The position numbers and the translations under genes are program-made. 64,000 nt of DNA from Merdivicinus sp050943495 (GTDB lineage Bacteria > Bacillota > Clostridia > Oscillospirales > Ruminococcaceae): contig JBMNPH010000006.1 of NCBI GenBank assembly GCA_050943495.1, positions 62,001 to 126,000 on the forward strand. The letters run 5' to 3'. The notes beneath the pieces are model-generated. The model was given only the letters and a program-made list of their open reading frames with translations. It ran no database searches and was not told where the DNA came from. This document shows, piece after piece, positions 17,314-25,773 of the stretch (position 1 is its first letter; every line of letters starts with the position of its first letter).

Positions 17314-19532
17314 TAGCAATTTACAATATTCATTTGATATTCCTTCAAGAAGGGCGCTGTCACTTCAATTTTGCCGTCTTTCCGTGTGACAACGATTTCT
17401 CCTGCCGCACTTCCATCCGCACGATACAGTGTCTGCCGAATCTCTCCATCTTTCTGCATGCCGAATATATGGATAGTGACATCTTTTGTATAATCATACT
17501 CCGCCGAATGACAGTTTTTTCCGCCTGTTACTACGATACTGCCTTCCCGTACATACAGTGGCAGATGATGATAATCATATCGTCCTGTATACCATCGTCC
17601 GCCTTCTTTGGCTTCTCCGGTGAACCAGTCACTCCACACTCCCTCCGGCAGATAATATCTTACTTCTCCGTCTGCACGGAATACCGGTGCTACCAGCAGA
17701 CTGTCACCTAACAGATACTGACGGTCCAGGTGCGCACAGGTTTCATCTTCCGGAAATTCTAATACCATCGGCCGCATCATCGGCAATCCCATCCGGCTTG
17801 TCTCCACTGCACAGCGGTACAGGTACGGCATCAGTGACAGCTTCAATTCGGTATATTCTTTCGTTACCGCTACTGCCTCTTCTCCATACATCCATGGCAC
17901 TTTATACTGCCCGCTTCCGTGATACCGCGAATGACTTGACAACAATCCAAACTGCGTCCAGCGTTTGTATATATCCGGTTCGCATCCGTCTTCAAATCCT
18001 CCAATGTCGTGACTCCAATATCCGAATCCTGACAATGCAAAGGACAATCCTCCACGCAGCGACTCTGCCATCGAGGTGTACTGCGAGGTACAGTCTCCAC
18101 CCCAATGCACCGGGAATTTCTGGCCTCCTGCTGTCGCGGAACGTGCAAACAACACGGCCTCCCCTTTGCCGCATTTCTTTTCCAAAAGGTTAAATACTGT
18201 TTCATTATACAAATAGGAATAATAATTGTGCATCTTCTGCGGGTCGGATCCGTCAAACCAACATACATCTGTGGGGATCCGCTCGCCAAAGTCTGTCTTA
18301 AAGCAATCAACTCCCATATCCAGCAATTGTTCCAGCTTGCTGCAATACCATTCCCGTGCCTCCGGATTTGTGAGGTCTACAATCCCCATGCCAGCCTGCC
18401 ACATGTCCCACTGCCAGACACTTCCGTCTGCGCGTTTTAGTAAATATCCGTGTTCCATTCCCTCCGCAAACAGCGGCGACTTTTGCCCGATATACGGGTT
18501 GATCCACACGCATACTCTCACGCCGCGTTCATGGATCCGTTTCAACATCTGCACCGGATTGGGGAAGGTTTTTCGATTCCATTCAAAATTGCACCATTCG
18601 TAATCTTCCATCCAGCAGCAGTCAAAATGAAAGACATCCAACGGGATTCCCCGCGAAAGCGTTCCGTCAATGAATTCCATGACCGTTTCTTCATCGTAAC
18701 TCGTTACAAAAGAGGTCGACAGCCATAAGCCAAAACTCCATGCTGGCGGCAGTGTGGGTTTTCCCGTCAGCGATGTATACCGCATCAGGCTGTCTTTCAT
18801 CTGCTCTCCACCAATCAGGTAATAATCCAATAGTTCGCCTTCCACCGAGAACTGCACTCGATTTACCTTTTCAGACGCCACTTCAAAGGAGACCTTTTCC
18901 GGATGGCTGACAAATACGCCGTATCCTTTGTTTGTCACATAAAACGGGATATTTTTGTAGGTCTGCTCACTGCATGTCCCGCCATCTTCATTCCAGATAT
19001 CTACAACCTGTCCGTTCTTTTCAAATGCCGTGAATCGTTCACCCAGTCCGTACACAATTTCTCCGACATCCAGCGCCAGCTCTTCCCGCATATACCGCTT
19101 TCCGCCCTCTTCTGCAATCCAGGCCAGTCCGCCGTTGCTGGAATTTGTCAACTCTTTTTCTCCGTAATAATACCGCATCTCATACGGATATTCCTTCCGA
19201 ATTACTGCCCTCGTCTTTCCGCTGCGGATTTCTAAAGTAGCTGCATCGTCCGTGACTTCCAGATTCCGCTTTTCATTAGCCGTTTCAAAGCGCGGCGCGT
19301 TTTTTACTGCCCCGATATGGTGCCAGGCACGGATATGTAAAATGTCTTCCAACGGCGACGTGATTTCTACTGTAATCACTGCCCCATTCAGCGTGGCACC
19401 GTGTCCTTCCACCTTCCGACAGGGAAGATACAGCGTAACAGCTTCTCTATGTATTTGATAATCATACAGCTGCTTGGCAGGTTCCACCGCACAGCCTTCC
19501 CGTACCAGCCAATACCCATTCGTGAATTTCAT
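17313..19532 (-). CDS. Alpha-xylosidase (GH31)
   Basis: The 739-residue protein has the GH31 layout: N-terminal beta domain (about 1-240), a catalytic barrel with nucleophile Asp in KTDFGERIP and the acid/base region around HWGGDCTSQY, and C-terminal beta domains. It most resembles the YicI-type alpha-xylosidases that remove xylose from isoprimeverose and xyloglucan oligosaccharides; alpha-glucosidase activity is the alternative. No signal peptide is present, so it is cytoplasmic. AGAAGGGCAGG precedes the start. It begins only 17 bases after the phage-type metalloprotease gene on the same strand, so it may be read from the prophage repressor promoter. Confidence 0.88.
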   Translation of the reverse strand: MKFTNGYWLVREGCAVEPAKQLYDYQIHREAVTLYLPCRKVEGHGATLNGAVITVEITSPLEDILHIRAWHHIGAVKNAPRFETANEKRNLEVTDDAATLEIRSGKTRAVIRKEYPYEMRYYYGEKELTNSSNGGLAWIAEEGGKRYMREELALDVGEIVYGLGERFTAFEKNGQVVDIWNEDGGTCSEQTYKNIPFYVTNKGYGVFVSHPEKVSFEVASEKVNRVQFSVEGELLDYYLIGGEQMKDSLMRYTSLTGKPTLPPAWSFGLWLSTSFVTSYDEETVMEFIDGTLSRGIPLDVFHFDCCWMEDYEWCNFEWNRKTFPNPVQMLKRIHERGVRVCVWINPYIGQKSPLFAEGMEHGYLLKRADGSVWQWDMWQAGMGIVDLTNPEAREWYCSKLEQLLDMGVDCFKTDFGERIPTDVCWFDGSDPQKMHNYYSYLYNETVFNLLEKKCGKGEAVLFARSATAGGQKFPVHWGGDCTSQYTSMAESLRGGLSFALSGFGYWSHDIGGFEDGCEPDIYKRWTQFGLLSSHSRYHGSGQYKVPWMYGEEAVAVTKEYTELKLSLMPYLYRCAVETSRMGLPMMRPMVLEFPEDETCAHLDRQYLLGDSLLVAPVFRADGEVRYYLPEGVWSDWFTGEAKEGGRWYTGRYDYHHLPLYVREGSIVVTGGKNCHSAEYDYTKDVTIHIFGMQKDGEIRQTLYRADGSAAGEIVVTRKDGKIEVTAPFLKEYQMNIVNC

Positions 19533-19549
19533 TTCCTGCCCTTCTTTCT

Positions 19550-19963
19550 TTACAGCAATCCTCTATTTCGATAGATTTTGACCGCATCCAGAATGCATTC
19601 TTCGCTTACCCCAAAGTATTCGGCCAATTCCCATACCTCGGTGTATCCTTTTTCCACAACTTCTCGCAGTTCTTCAATCGGTACCAGGTATTTTACTACC
19701 CATGCAGCACACCGGTACTCGTTTCGCAGAATTTCCAGCGAATCTGCATCTGCACGGTGCAGGATTCCTGTTTCAATATGCCCCATTTCATGCGACAGAT
19801 GCTCCAATTCCTGCTTCTCACTGCGATTGTCTTTTGGATTTAACGCGATTGCGCAGAATCCATCCCCTGAAATTGTTGCCGCAGGTGCCTCTCCGACATC
19901 GTAATAGTAGACTCCGATATCGTGCGCATCTGCAATTTCATATAGCTGTTGCAGTTTTTCCAT
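19550..19963 (-). CDS. ImmA/IrrE family metallo-endopeptidase
   Basis: This 137-residue protein has the zinc-protease motif HEMGH at residues 58-62 with a further Glu downstream (NEYRCAAW). In phages and mobile elements such proteases cleave the neighbouring repressor and so trigger induction, as ImmA does with ImmR in ICEBs1. AGAGGG precedes the ATG at 19963; a longer frame to 20101 overlaps the repressor gene and is less likely. It follows the XRE repressor by 25 bases, the expected pairing. Confidence 0.88.
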   Translation of the reverse strand: MEKLQQLYEIADAHDIGVYYYDVGEAPAATISGDGFCAIALNPKDNRSEKQELEHLSHEMGHIETGILHRADADSLEILRNEYRCAAWVVKYLVPIEELREVVEKGYTEVWELAEYFGVSEECILDAVKIYRNRGLL

Positions 19964-19988
19964 CTTCGCCCTCTCGCTGACACCTTTG

Positions 19989-20309
19989 TCAGCGCTTTTT
20001 CTTTTCCTGTTCTTTTGCAAATCGTGCAAATTCCAATATCTTTGATAACGTTTCTTCTGATACATCCGCTGTTTCATGATACAGCGCGTACTGGATATCA
20101 CTCATCCCTAATTGACTATATCCTTCCTTTAGTAACGTATCGGTTGATACACCAAGATAGTTCGCTATCTTTTGAAGTGTATCAGAACGCGGTGCACCGC
20201 CATTTTTCCATTTTGACAGATTTCCGCTTGACAATCCCAATTCCTTGACCATATTGGTCACCGAGATCCCTTTTTCATGGCAAATACTGCATAATTTGTC
20301 ATAAAACAC
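19989..20309 (-). CDS. XRE-family phage-type repressor
   Basis: The 106-residue protein has an N-terminal helix-turn-helix (about residues 14-60; SVTNMVKELGLSSGNLSKWKNG) and a short, charged C-terminal part ending in EKKKR. It starts with GTG, with CGGAG upstream. It lies divergent from the late operon, with repeats of an ATACATT-type sequence between them, and probably represses that operon and itself. It lacks a LexA-like self-cleavage domain; the adjacent ImmA/IrrE protease would supply inactivation. Confidence 0.88.
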   Translation of the reverse strand: MFYDKLCSICHEKGISVTNMVKELGLSSGNLSKWKNGGAPRSDTLQKIANYLGVSTDTLLKEGYSQLGMSDIQYALYHETADVSEETLSKILEFARFAKEQEKKKR

Positions 20310-20340
20310 AATTAATCACTCCGTTTTTTATGCATTCCTC

Positions 20341-20395
20341 CAATACATTCTATATGTGCGCAAAATGTATTGACAACTTCACTTAAAGAATGTAT
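20341..20395. promoter_or_regulatory. Putative repressor operators
   Basis: CAATACATT (20341-20349) is inversely repeated exactly as AATGTATTG (20364-20372), and ATACATTCT within the first arm is inversely repeated as AGAATGTAT (20387-20395). The second and third copies overlap the -35 and -10 of the late promoter, so binding would block it. Confidence 0.6.
20349..20376 (-). promoter_or_regulatory. Putative repressor promoter
   Basis: On the minus strand TTGTCA (20376-20371) and TATAGA (20354-20349) are 16 bases apart. It overlaps the late promoter and the proposed operators, as in a bidirectional lysogeny switch. Confidence 0.5.
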
Positions 20396-20398
20396 AAT
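20370..20398 (+). promoter_or_regulatory. Consensus sigma-A promoter of the phage late operon
   Basis: TTGACA (20370-20375) and TATAAT (20393-20398) are exactly 17 bases apart, a perfect consensus. It points into the structural operon with a leader of about 120 bases. Confidence 0.85.
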
Positions 20399-20525
20399 AC
20401 AAACACTGGTTCTTCCGAAATTGCCTATTGTAGAATTCTAAAAGTGATGTTACAGGTTGCTTTTATTCTATCCCTTTTTTTCGGAAAAATCAAGAGGTTT
20501 TTCAAATTTTTAGGAGGTTTTTGTG

Positions 20526-20702
20526 ATGAAAATGAAAAATGTGTTCGCCAAACTGCGTTCCATTATCCTCACAGACTGCAAGGAACTCCTTTTTGCTGAC
20601 TGCTGTGAGCAAAATGGCGTTTTCCTCATCCTCTATCGTGACGGATTGGGCCGCAAATGTTCCATCGCGTTCCGCAGAGAGGAAGGGAAGCGCGATTCAT
20701 GA
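20526..20702 (+). CDS. Small phage protein of unknown function
   Basis: A 58-residue protein, first gene of the late operon, preceded by AGGAGG. It has two hydrophobic beta-like stretches and two Cys close together, and a basic C terminus. Its stop overlaps the small terminase start (ATGA). I do not recognise it; the position suggests a small packaging or regulatory protein. Confidence 0.7.
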   Translation: MKMKNVFAKLRSIILTDCKELLFADCCEQNGVFLILYRDGLGRKCSIAFRREEGKRDS

Positions 20703-21022
20703 CTCCCAAACAAAAACGCGCCATCGCGGCTCTGACCGGTATGGATGCCGAACAGGCTGCTATCGATGCGGCTAAAGCTGCCGGCGTTTCTCTCGAAACT
20801 ATCTGCTCGTGGCTTACGGATGGCGAATTTCGCCGCCAATTTAAGGAACTTGCTGATCGGGAAAGTGATGCCGAACGCGCTGCCGTTTGGCGTGCTCTCG
20901 TCGAACAATGTGCCAGCGGCAATCTCGCGGCGATTAAGCTTTACTTTGAGCTCAAAGATGGTTCTGCTCTTAAACGTTCCGCCAAATCCTCCGATTCTAT
21001 CAAAATTATTGACGATATTTAG
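20699..21022 (+). CDS. Phage terminase small subunit
   Basis: The 107-residue protein has an N-terminal helix-turn-helix (about residues 5-45, AAIDAAKAAGVSLETICSWL) and a helical C-terminal oligomerisation part, as small terminases do. It would recognise DNA for packaging. It starts at an ATGA overlap with the 58-residue gene and is followed after eight bases by the large terminase. It is short for the family and belongs to the DNA-binding type with little else, which would fit loose sequence specificity. Confidence 0.8.
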   Translation: MTPKQKRAIAALTGMDAEQAAIDAAKAAGVSLETICSWLTDGEFRRQFKELADRESDAERAAVWRALVEQCASGNLAAIKLYFELKDGSALKRSAKSSDSIKIIDDI

Positions 21023-21030
21023 GAGGCTGC

Positions 21031-22278
21031 ATGGACAAACTTGCACTTTCCTCTCTCATCGCACCGCCTTTTTTCGATCTTCATCGCAGACTTCGAGATC
21101 ACAGTGTTACCCATTGCTGGCTTGCCGGCGGACGCGGCAGCGGGAAATCTTCGGCTGTCAGCATCGAGATCCTCTTGGGTATTATGCGCGATCCCAATGC
21201 CAATGCTGTTGCCCTCCGCAAAGTTGGTGCCACCATCCGCGACAGTATCCTGGAACAGTTCCTTTGGGCTGCCAACATCCTCAATGTTCGTGATTCCTGG
21301 GAAGTTCGCGTCTCTCCTCCAGTCCTCGTTTACCGCCCTACCGGTCAACGTATCTTCCTCCGCGGAACCGATGATCCCCGCAAAATGAAATCTCTTCGAC
21401 CGGAAAAAGGGTATATCCGATACATCTGGTTTGAGGAGGCCGATGAATTCGCAGGTCCTGCCGAAATCCGTTCCATTAATCAGACACTGATGCGCGGCGG
21501 TGATTCTTTTGCAGTCTTTTACACCTTTAACCCTCCCCGGAACAGAAACCATTGGATCAATCGGGAAATTCAGCGCGCCGAACTCCGCACCGATTCTCTT
21601 GTGCATCACTCCGATTATCGCGGCGTCCCGCCTGAATGGCTCGGTGAGGTATTTCTCGCGGAAGCAGAACAGCTCAAATCCGATCAGCCGGAAGTTTATG
21701 CCCATGAATACCTCGGTGAAGCTGTCGGCACCGGCGGCGAAGTCTTTCCCAATGTCCTTCTCCGAACCATTCCTCCGGAGGAATGCGATACCTTCTGCCG
21801 AATTCGGCGGGGAATCGACTGGGGATACGGCGCCGATCCGTTTGTTTATCTCGCCGCCGAATTCCGTCCCGCCCAGCGGGAACTTCTCCTTTACCACGAG
21901 TTTTTCCGCTACCGTGCCCCTTATGATGAAATCGCCGCTCATATCCGGGAACAGAATCCTTCCCGTGATCCCGTTTGCGCAGACAGCGCCGAGCCGCGTT
22001 CCAATGATGAACTCAAAAGCCGCGGCATTCGCATTCTCCCCGCTAAAAAGGGCCCCGGCAGTATCTCGCACGGCATTGGATGGCTTCAGAATCTTCGGAA
22101 AATTATTATCGATCCCGAACGCTGTCCCAATGCCGCCAGAGAATTTACCGCCTACACCCTTATTCCAGACGGCAATGGAGGATTTTTATCCGGTTTCCCG
22201 GATCGCGACAATCACTGCATCGATGCCCTCCGTTATGCCTGCGAGCGGGAACTGAAAAAAACCGGCGTCAGCTTTTAA
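21031..22278 (+). CDS. Phage terminase large subunit
   Basis: A 415-residue packaging motor similar to the PBSX XtmB/SPP1 type. It has Walker A GGRGSGKS (residues 33-40), Walker B IWFEEADE (near 133) and a C-terminal RNase H-like nuclease domain with acidic residues (GIDWGYGADP; VCADSAEP). The reading frame is complete. AGGAGG precedes the ATG. Intact ATPase and nuclease motifs imply that DNA packaging into heads may still work. Confidence 0.93.
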   Translation: MDKLALSSLIAPPFFDLHRRLRDHSVTHCWLAGGRGSGKSSAVSIEILLGIMRDPNANAVALRKVGATIRDSILEQFLWAANILNVRDSWEVRVSPPVLVYRPTGQRIFLRGTDDPRKMKSLRPEKGYIRYIWFEEADEFAGPAEIRSINQTLMRGGDSFAVFYTFNPPRNRNHWINREIQRAELRTDSLVHHSDYRGVPPEWLGEVFLAEAEQLKSDQPEVYAHEYLGEAVGTGGEVFPNVLLRTIPPEECDTFCRIRRGIDWGYGADPFVYLAAEFRPAQRELLLYHEFFRYRAPYDEIAAHIREQNPSRDPVCADSAEPRSNDELKSRGIRILPAKKGPGSISHGIGWLQNLRKIIIDPERCPNAAREFTAYTLIPDGNGGFLSGFPDRDNHCIDALRYACERELKKTGVSF

Positions 22279-22298
22279 TTTCTTTTCAGGAGGCTTTT

Positions 22299-23672
22299 AT
22301 GACCGAGACAGAAAAAATTATCCGCCATATCGAGGCCTGCGCCCCTATGCAGGACGCCGATCTCGCTTCCATCGAAACAAACCGATTCCTTTCTTCCCCA
22401 AAACGGGAATGGATGCTCGTCGGTCAGCAGTATTATCAAAACCGTTCCGATATTCTTTCTCGCAGACGGTGGGTCATCGGAGAAAACGGCCTTCCCAAAG
22501 AGGATCCTACCCTCATCAACTGCAAGATCGCGCATGGCTTTCTTCGCAAACTCGTCGATCAGAAATGCCAATACCTTTTTGGCAAGCCTTTCACGATCCG
22601 CACCGATGACCCCGCCTTTGAGGACGCACTGCAAAAAGTTTTCGGTAGGGAACTGCGCAACCGTATGAAAAACCTCTGCAAGGAGGCAATCAACAAGGGA
22701 ATTGCCTGGTTACAGGTCTACATTGATAACGGGCAGATCCGCTTTGCCAAAATTCCCGCCGAGCAGGTCGTCCCTCTCTGGGCCGATGAGGAACATACCC
22801 GTCTGGACGGCGTGATCCGCGTCTTTGAACAGGAATCCTTCTCTGGGCTGGAATCCCGTACCGATGTTCGCGCCGAATACTGGCATCCCGATGGTGTCGA
22901 TTCCTTCTTCCTTCGAGATGGAAAGCTTGTTCCCGATCCCGAAAATTGGGGAAGAGCACACCTTACGATCGATGGAAAACCTTATAATTTTGAGGAAATT
23001 CCTTTCATCCCCTTCAAATACAATGAGGAGGAACTCCCCCTGATTCGTTTCGTCAAGCCGCTGATTGATGATTACGAACTTCTCAAAAGTGAGGACGCCA
23101 ATGCGCTTCTTGACACTCCAAACGCCGTGATGGTTCTAACTAACTATGATGGCGAGGATCTCGGGGAATTTCGGCGCAATCTCGCACAATACAAGGCCGT
23201 TAAGGTCAGCGACAACGGTGGTCTTGACATTAAGTCCTCTCCCTGCGCCACCGATGCCGTGAACGCTCATCTGGAACGCACTCGCAAGGATTTATATGAG
23301 GCCGGAAGGGGAGTCGATACCCAGAAGACAGAAGTCGGCAACCTCAGTGGAGTCGCCCTCCGTTTCCTCTACGCCGATCTCGATCTGGACTGTTCTGGCA
23401 TCGAAACGGAATTTGCTGCAGGCTTTGAAAAAATGCTTTCCTTTATCCGCTCTTATCTCTTCCTTTCCGGAAAGGGTGACTTTTTCCAATCTGAGGCTTC
23501 TCTCATCCTGAACCGCGATATCCTTATCAACGAGGCAGAAGCCATTCAAAGCTGCGTTCAGTCCGCTTCCATCCTCTCCGCGCGAACCATTCTCGAAAAT
23601 CATCCTTGGGTTGAAAGTGCTGCAGAAGAACAGAAACGCAGGAACGCGGAAACTATTTCTCAATCTGTTTGA
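22299..23672 (+). CDS. Phage portal protein (SPP1 gp6/PBSX XkdE-like)
   Basis: The 457-residue protein has the features of SPP1-type portals: NRSDILSRRRWV near the N terminus, a clip and wing region with FIPFKYNEEELPLIRFVKPLIDDYE, and the C-terminal GVALRFLYADLDLDCSGIE segment. The portal forms the dodecameric DNA gate at one head vertex. The ATG at 22299 follows AGGAGG; the frame is open further upstream inside the terminase gene but without a ribosome site. A short hairpin with a T run lies 21 bases after the stop. Confidence 0.92.
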   Translation: MTETEKIIRHIEACAPMQDADLASIETNRFLSSPKREWMLVGQQYYQNRSDILSRRRWVIGENGLPKEDPTLINCKIAHGFLRKLVDQKCQYLFGKPFTIRTDDPAFEDALQKVFGRELRNRMKNLCKEAINKGIAWLQVYIDNGQIRFAKIPAEQVVPLWADEEHTRLDGVIRVFEQESFSGLESRTDVRAEYWHPDGVDSFFLRDGKLVPDPENWGRAHLTIDGKPYNFEEIPFIPFKYNEEELPLIRFVKPLIDDYELLKSEDANALLDTPNAVMVLTNYDGEDLGEFRRNLAQYKAVKVSDNGGLDIKSSPCATDAVNAHLERTRKDLYEAGRGVDTQKTEVGNLSGVALRFLYADLDLDCSGIETEFAAGFEKMLSFIRSYLFLSGKGDFFQSEASLILNRDILINEAEAIQSCVQSASILSARTILENHPWVESAAEEQKRRNAETISQSV

Positions 23673-23692
23673 TGATACCGGTCCGGGTTTAC

Positions 23693-23712
23693 TGCCCATC
23701 GGGGCATTTTTT
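23693..23712 (+). terminator. Weak terminator-like hairpin inside the late operon
   Basis: TGCCC (23693-23697) pairs with GGGCA (23702-23706) and six T follow. It lies in a 91-base gap between portal and scaffold genes, the longest internal gap of the head and tail genes. The short stem suggests partial read-through. Confidence 0.35.
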
Positions 23713-23763
23713 CTCGGAAACTACGGCGGTATTTCTACTTTATTCTGAATAGGAGGTATCTAC

Positions 23764-24216
23764 ATGACGGTCGATTTTGACGCGCTCTTCCGCCCGCTCG
23801 CCGATGAAGAGGGGAAACTTTCGGTTGAGGATCTGGCTGCCGCTCTTTCCGGTCTGCTCGATTCCGCCGCCCTCTGCAATCAGCAATGGCAGCTGGAAAA
23901 ACGCGAATTCCTGCTTCGGGAGGCTTTCTGGAAAGCCGGCGCCCGCGAAGCGGATTTCCTCGCCTACCGATACCGGCAGGCTGCCCTGTTTGATGAACAG
24001 GGGAATCTCCTCAATGCAGAGGAATTAGTTGCCCTCGCAAAAGAGGAACTTCCGGACTTTTTCCCAAAACGTTCGGTTAAAATGACCGGCGTCAAACCGC
24101 AGGAAGGAAAAAGTACCGGCGGTCCCCGCCAGAATCTGAACGGTATGTCTTATGCGGAACGCGCCGATCTGCTCGCAAAAGATCCCGATCTTTACCGCAG
24201 ACTCCGAAATCTCTAA
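23764..24216 (+). CDS. Probable phage scaffolding protein
   Basis: A 150-residue, acidic, mostly helical protein with a disordered, Gly/Lys-rich linker (about 100-125) and a short basic C-terminal helix. This layout and the place just before the major capsid gene fit a scaffolding protein of the SPP1 gp11 or DUF4355 kind. AGGAGG precedes the start. I base the call on position and composition and not on a clear motif. No head maturation protease gene is seen between portal and capsid. Confidence 0.6.
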   Translation: MTVDFDALFRPLADEEGKLSVEDLAAALSGLLDSAALCNQQWQLEKREFLLREAFWKAGAREADFLAYRYRQAALFDEQGNLLNAEELVALAKEELPDFFPKRSVKMTGVKPQEGKSTGGPRQNLNGMSYAERADLLAKDPDLYRRLRNL

Positions 24217-24245
24217 TTTTATTCCATTCTTTCAGGAGGTTTTTT

Positions 24246-25082
24246 ATGGCTATTCATGAAAATGCAACTGTGTTGAGCGATCTCGTCAATCCTCAGATCG
24301 TCGCCGATCTCGTTAATGAGAAACTGACCGATGCCATTCAGGTCCTGCCTCTCTGCGCCGTTGACCGCACGCTGGAAGGCCGATCCGGTACCAAGGTCCT
24401 TGTCCCCAAGTATGCATACATCGGCGATGCTGTCGATGTCTCGGAAGGCGCTGAAATTCCCGTCAATAAATTGACCGCTACTTCGGTCGAACTCCTCATT
24501 AAGAAGGCCGGCAATGGCGTTGAACTGACCGATGAGAGTCTGTTGGGCGGGTATGGCGATCCCCTCGGCGAAGCCGTCCGACAGCTGACTGTCTCTATCG
24601 CCAACAAGGTCGATAACGACGCGATGGCATGTCTGGCAAAAATTGATGAGAATATGACCGTCGACTGCTCCTCTGGCGCTATTTCCGCGGATGCTGTCGC
24701 CGATGCTCTCGTTAAATTCGGCGATCAGTGCGATGGCCCCAAGGTTTTGCTGATCTCGCCCGCTCAGTTGGCTTCCCTGCGCAAGTCCGAGAGCTGGATT
24801 AAGGCGACGGACATGGGCGTTACGGCTCTGATGCAGGGTACAGTCGGCATGATCCATGGCTGTCAGGTCGCGCTTTCTTCCAAAATTAAGGCCGAAGGCG
24901 GTTTCTATAACAATTATATCGTCATGCCCGGCGCCTTAGCGGTCTTCCTGAAACGCGATACTGAAGCCGAAATTCAGCGCGATATTGTCCACAAAACTAC
25001 CGTTGTGACCGTCGATAAACACTATACCGTTCACCTTTCCAATGACAGCAAGGCCGTCAAACTCAAAGTGAAGGAGGCTTAA
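24246..25082 (+). CDS. Phage major capsid protein (HK97 fold, XkdG-like)
   Basis: The 278-residue protein has the alternating pattern of HK97-fold capsids of the N4-gp56/XkdG group: an N-terminal arm, the GTKVLVPKYAYIGDA segment, a long spine helix around residues 95-115 (YGDPLGEAVRQLTVSIANKV) and the late MPGALAVFLKRDTEAE beta segment. It would form the head shell. AGGAGG precedes the ATG. It is somewhat shorter than PBSX XkdG, which would fit a small head. Confidence 0.85.
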   Translation: MAIHENATVLSDLVNPQIVADLVNEKLTDAIQVLPLCAVDRTLEGRSGTKVLVPKYAYIGDAVDVSEGAEIPVNKLTATSVELLIKKAGNGVELTDESLLGGYGDPLGEAVRQLTVSIANKVDNDAMACLAKIDENMTVDCSSGAISADAVADALVKFGDQCDGPKVLLISPAQLASLRKSESWIKATDMGVTALMQGTVGMIHGCQVALSSKIKAEGGFYNNYIVMPGALAVFLKRDTEAEIQRDIVHKTTVVTVDKHYTVHLSNDSKAVKLKVKEA

Positions 25083-25084
25083 CG

Positions 25085-25393
25085 GTGAACTTCCGTGATC
25101 TTGCCAAAGCACTCCTTCCACCGGACTTTGATCCGGAACTTTTCGAGTTTTGTGGGGATGAGGTCGAACAGTATATCTGCTCCTACTGTTCCATCCCCGC
25201 CCTTCCCGATGCCTGTGTCGTTATCGCAGCGCGGATGCTTGCCGAGGTTTATTTGGAGGATGGGAAGGTCGCCGCTTCTTCTCCCAAAACGATTACCCGA
25301 GGCGATTTCAGCGTTTCTTTCTCCGAACAGAATCGCGAACATTTCGCCTCCTTCGACGCCAGACTCAACGCCTTTCGAAGGCTTCCGTGGTAA
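25085..25393 (+). CDS. Phage head-tail connector protein (gp6/gp15-like)
   Basis: A 102-residue protein with several helices that follows the capsid gene after two bases and starts with GTG after AGGAGG. Size, helical content and position match the adaptor that binds below the portal in SPP1-like and PBSX-like phages. Its stop overlaps the next start as TAATG. Confidence 0.65.
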   Translation: MNFRDLAKALLPPDFDPELFEFCGDEVEQYICSYCSIPALPDACVVIAARMLAEVYLEDGKVAASSPKTITRGDFSVSFSEQNREHFASFDARLNAFRRLPW

Positions 25394-25773
25394 TGGAAAG
25401 GGGGAATTGGATTCTGGGACTCCGTCACATCATCGAGACAACTTATGCGGGTAGAATGACCGTCTATCGCCGCGTTTTTCAAACCGAAAACGGCAGAACC
25501 GTTCAAAAGGATCTTGTCTCAATCCTGAATCAGCCCTGTGCACTCTCCTGGGGCGGCGGTTTCCAGAAACGTGGTACGGCTGTCGAGCAGCAGCTTTCTC
25601 CCGTTATCCGCGGTCAGGCACGTATTTTTACCGCACCGGATCTCGACATCCCCGCCGGTTCCCGCATCGTGGTCACCCAATATGGGAAAACTACCGACTT
25701 TATTTCCTCCGGCGAGGGCGTTGTCTATCCCACTCATCAGGAACTCATTGTCGAAAGAGAGGATTTTGCCTGA
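25393..25773 (+). CDS. Phage head closure/minor head protein (gp16-like)
   Basis: A 126-residue, beta-rich protein with the IRGQARIFTAPDLDIPAGSRIVV segment split by Pro/Gly turns, as in head-closure rings that gate DNA below the adaptor. The ATG at 25393 overlaps the previous stop (TAATG); no strong independent ribosome site is seen, so translation is coupled. The last base of its stop is the first base of the next start. The role is inferred from gene order. Confidence 0.6.
   Translation: MERGNWILGLRHIIETTYAGRMTVYRRVFQTENGRTVQKDLVSILNQPCALSWGGGFQKRGTAVEQQLSPVIRGQARIFTAPDLDIPAGSRIVVTQYGKTTDFISSGEGVVYPTHQELIVEREDFA

Noticed and set aside
20399..20525. Riboswitch or regulatory RNA in the late-operon leader
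   Set aside because: The 127-base leader is AT-rich and shows no stable hairpin or known riboswitch core.
21019..22071. A 350-codon open frame opposite the large terminase
   Set aside because: The terminase frame has Walker and nuclease motifs; the opposite frame has none.
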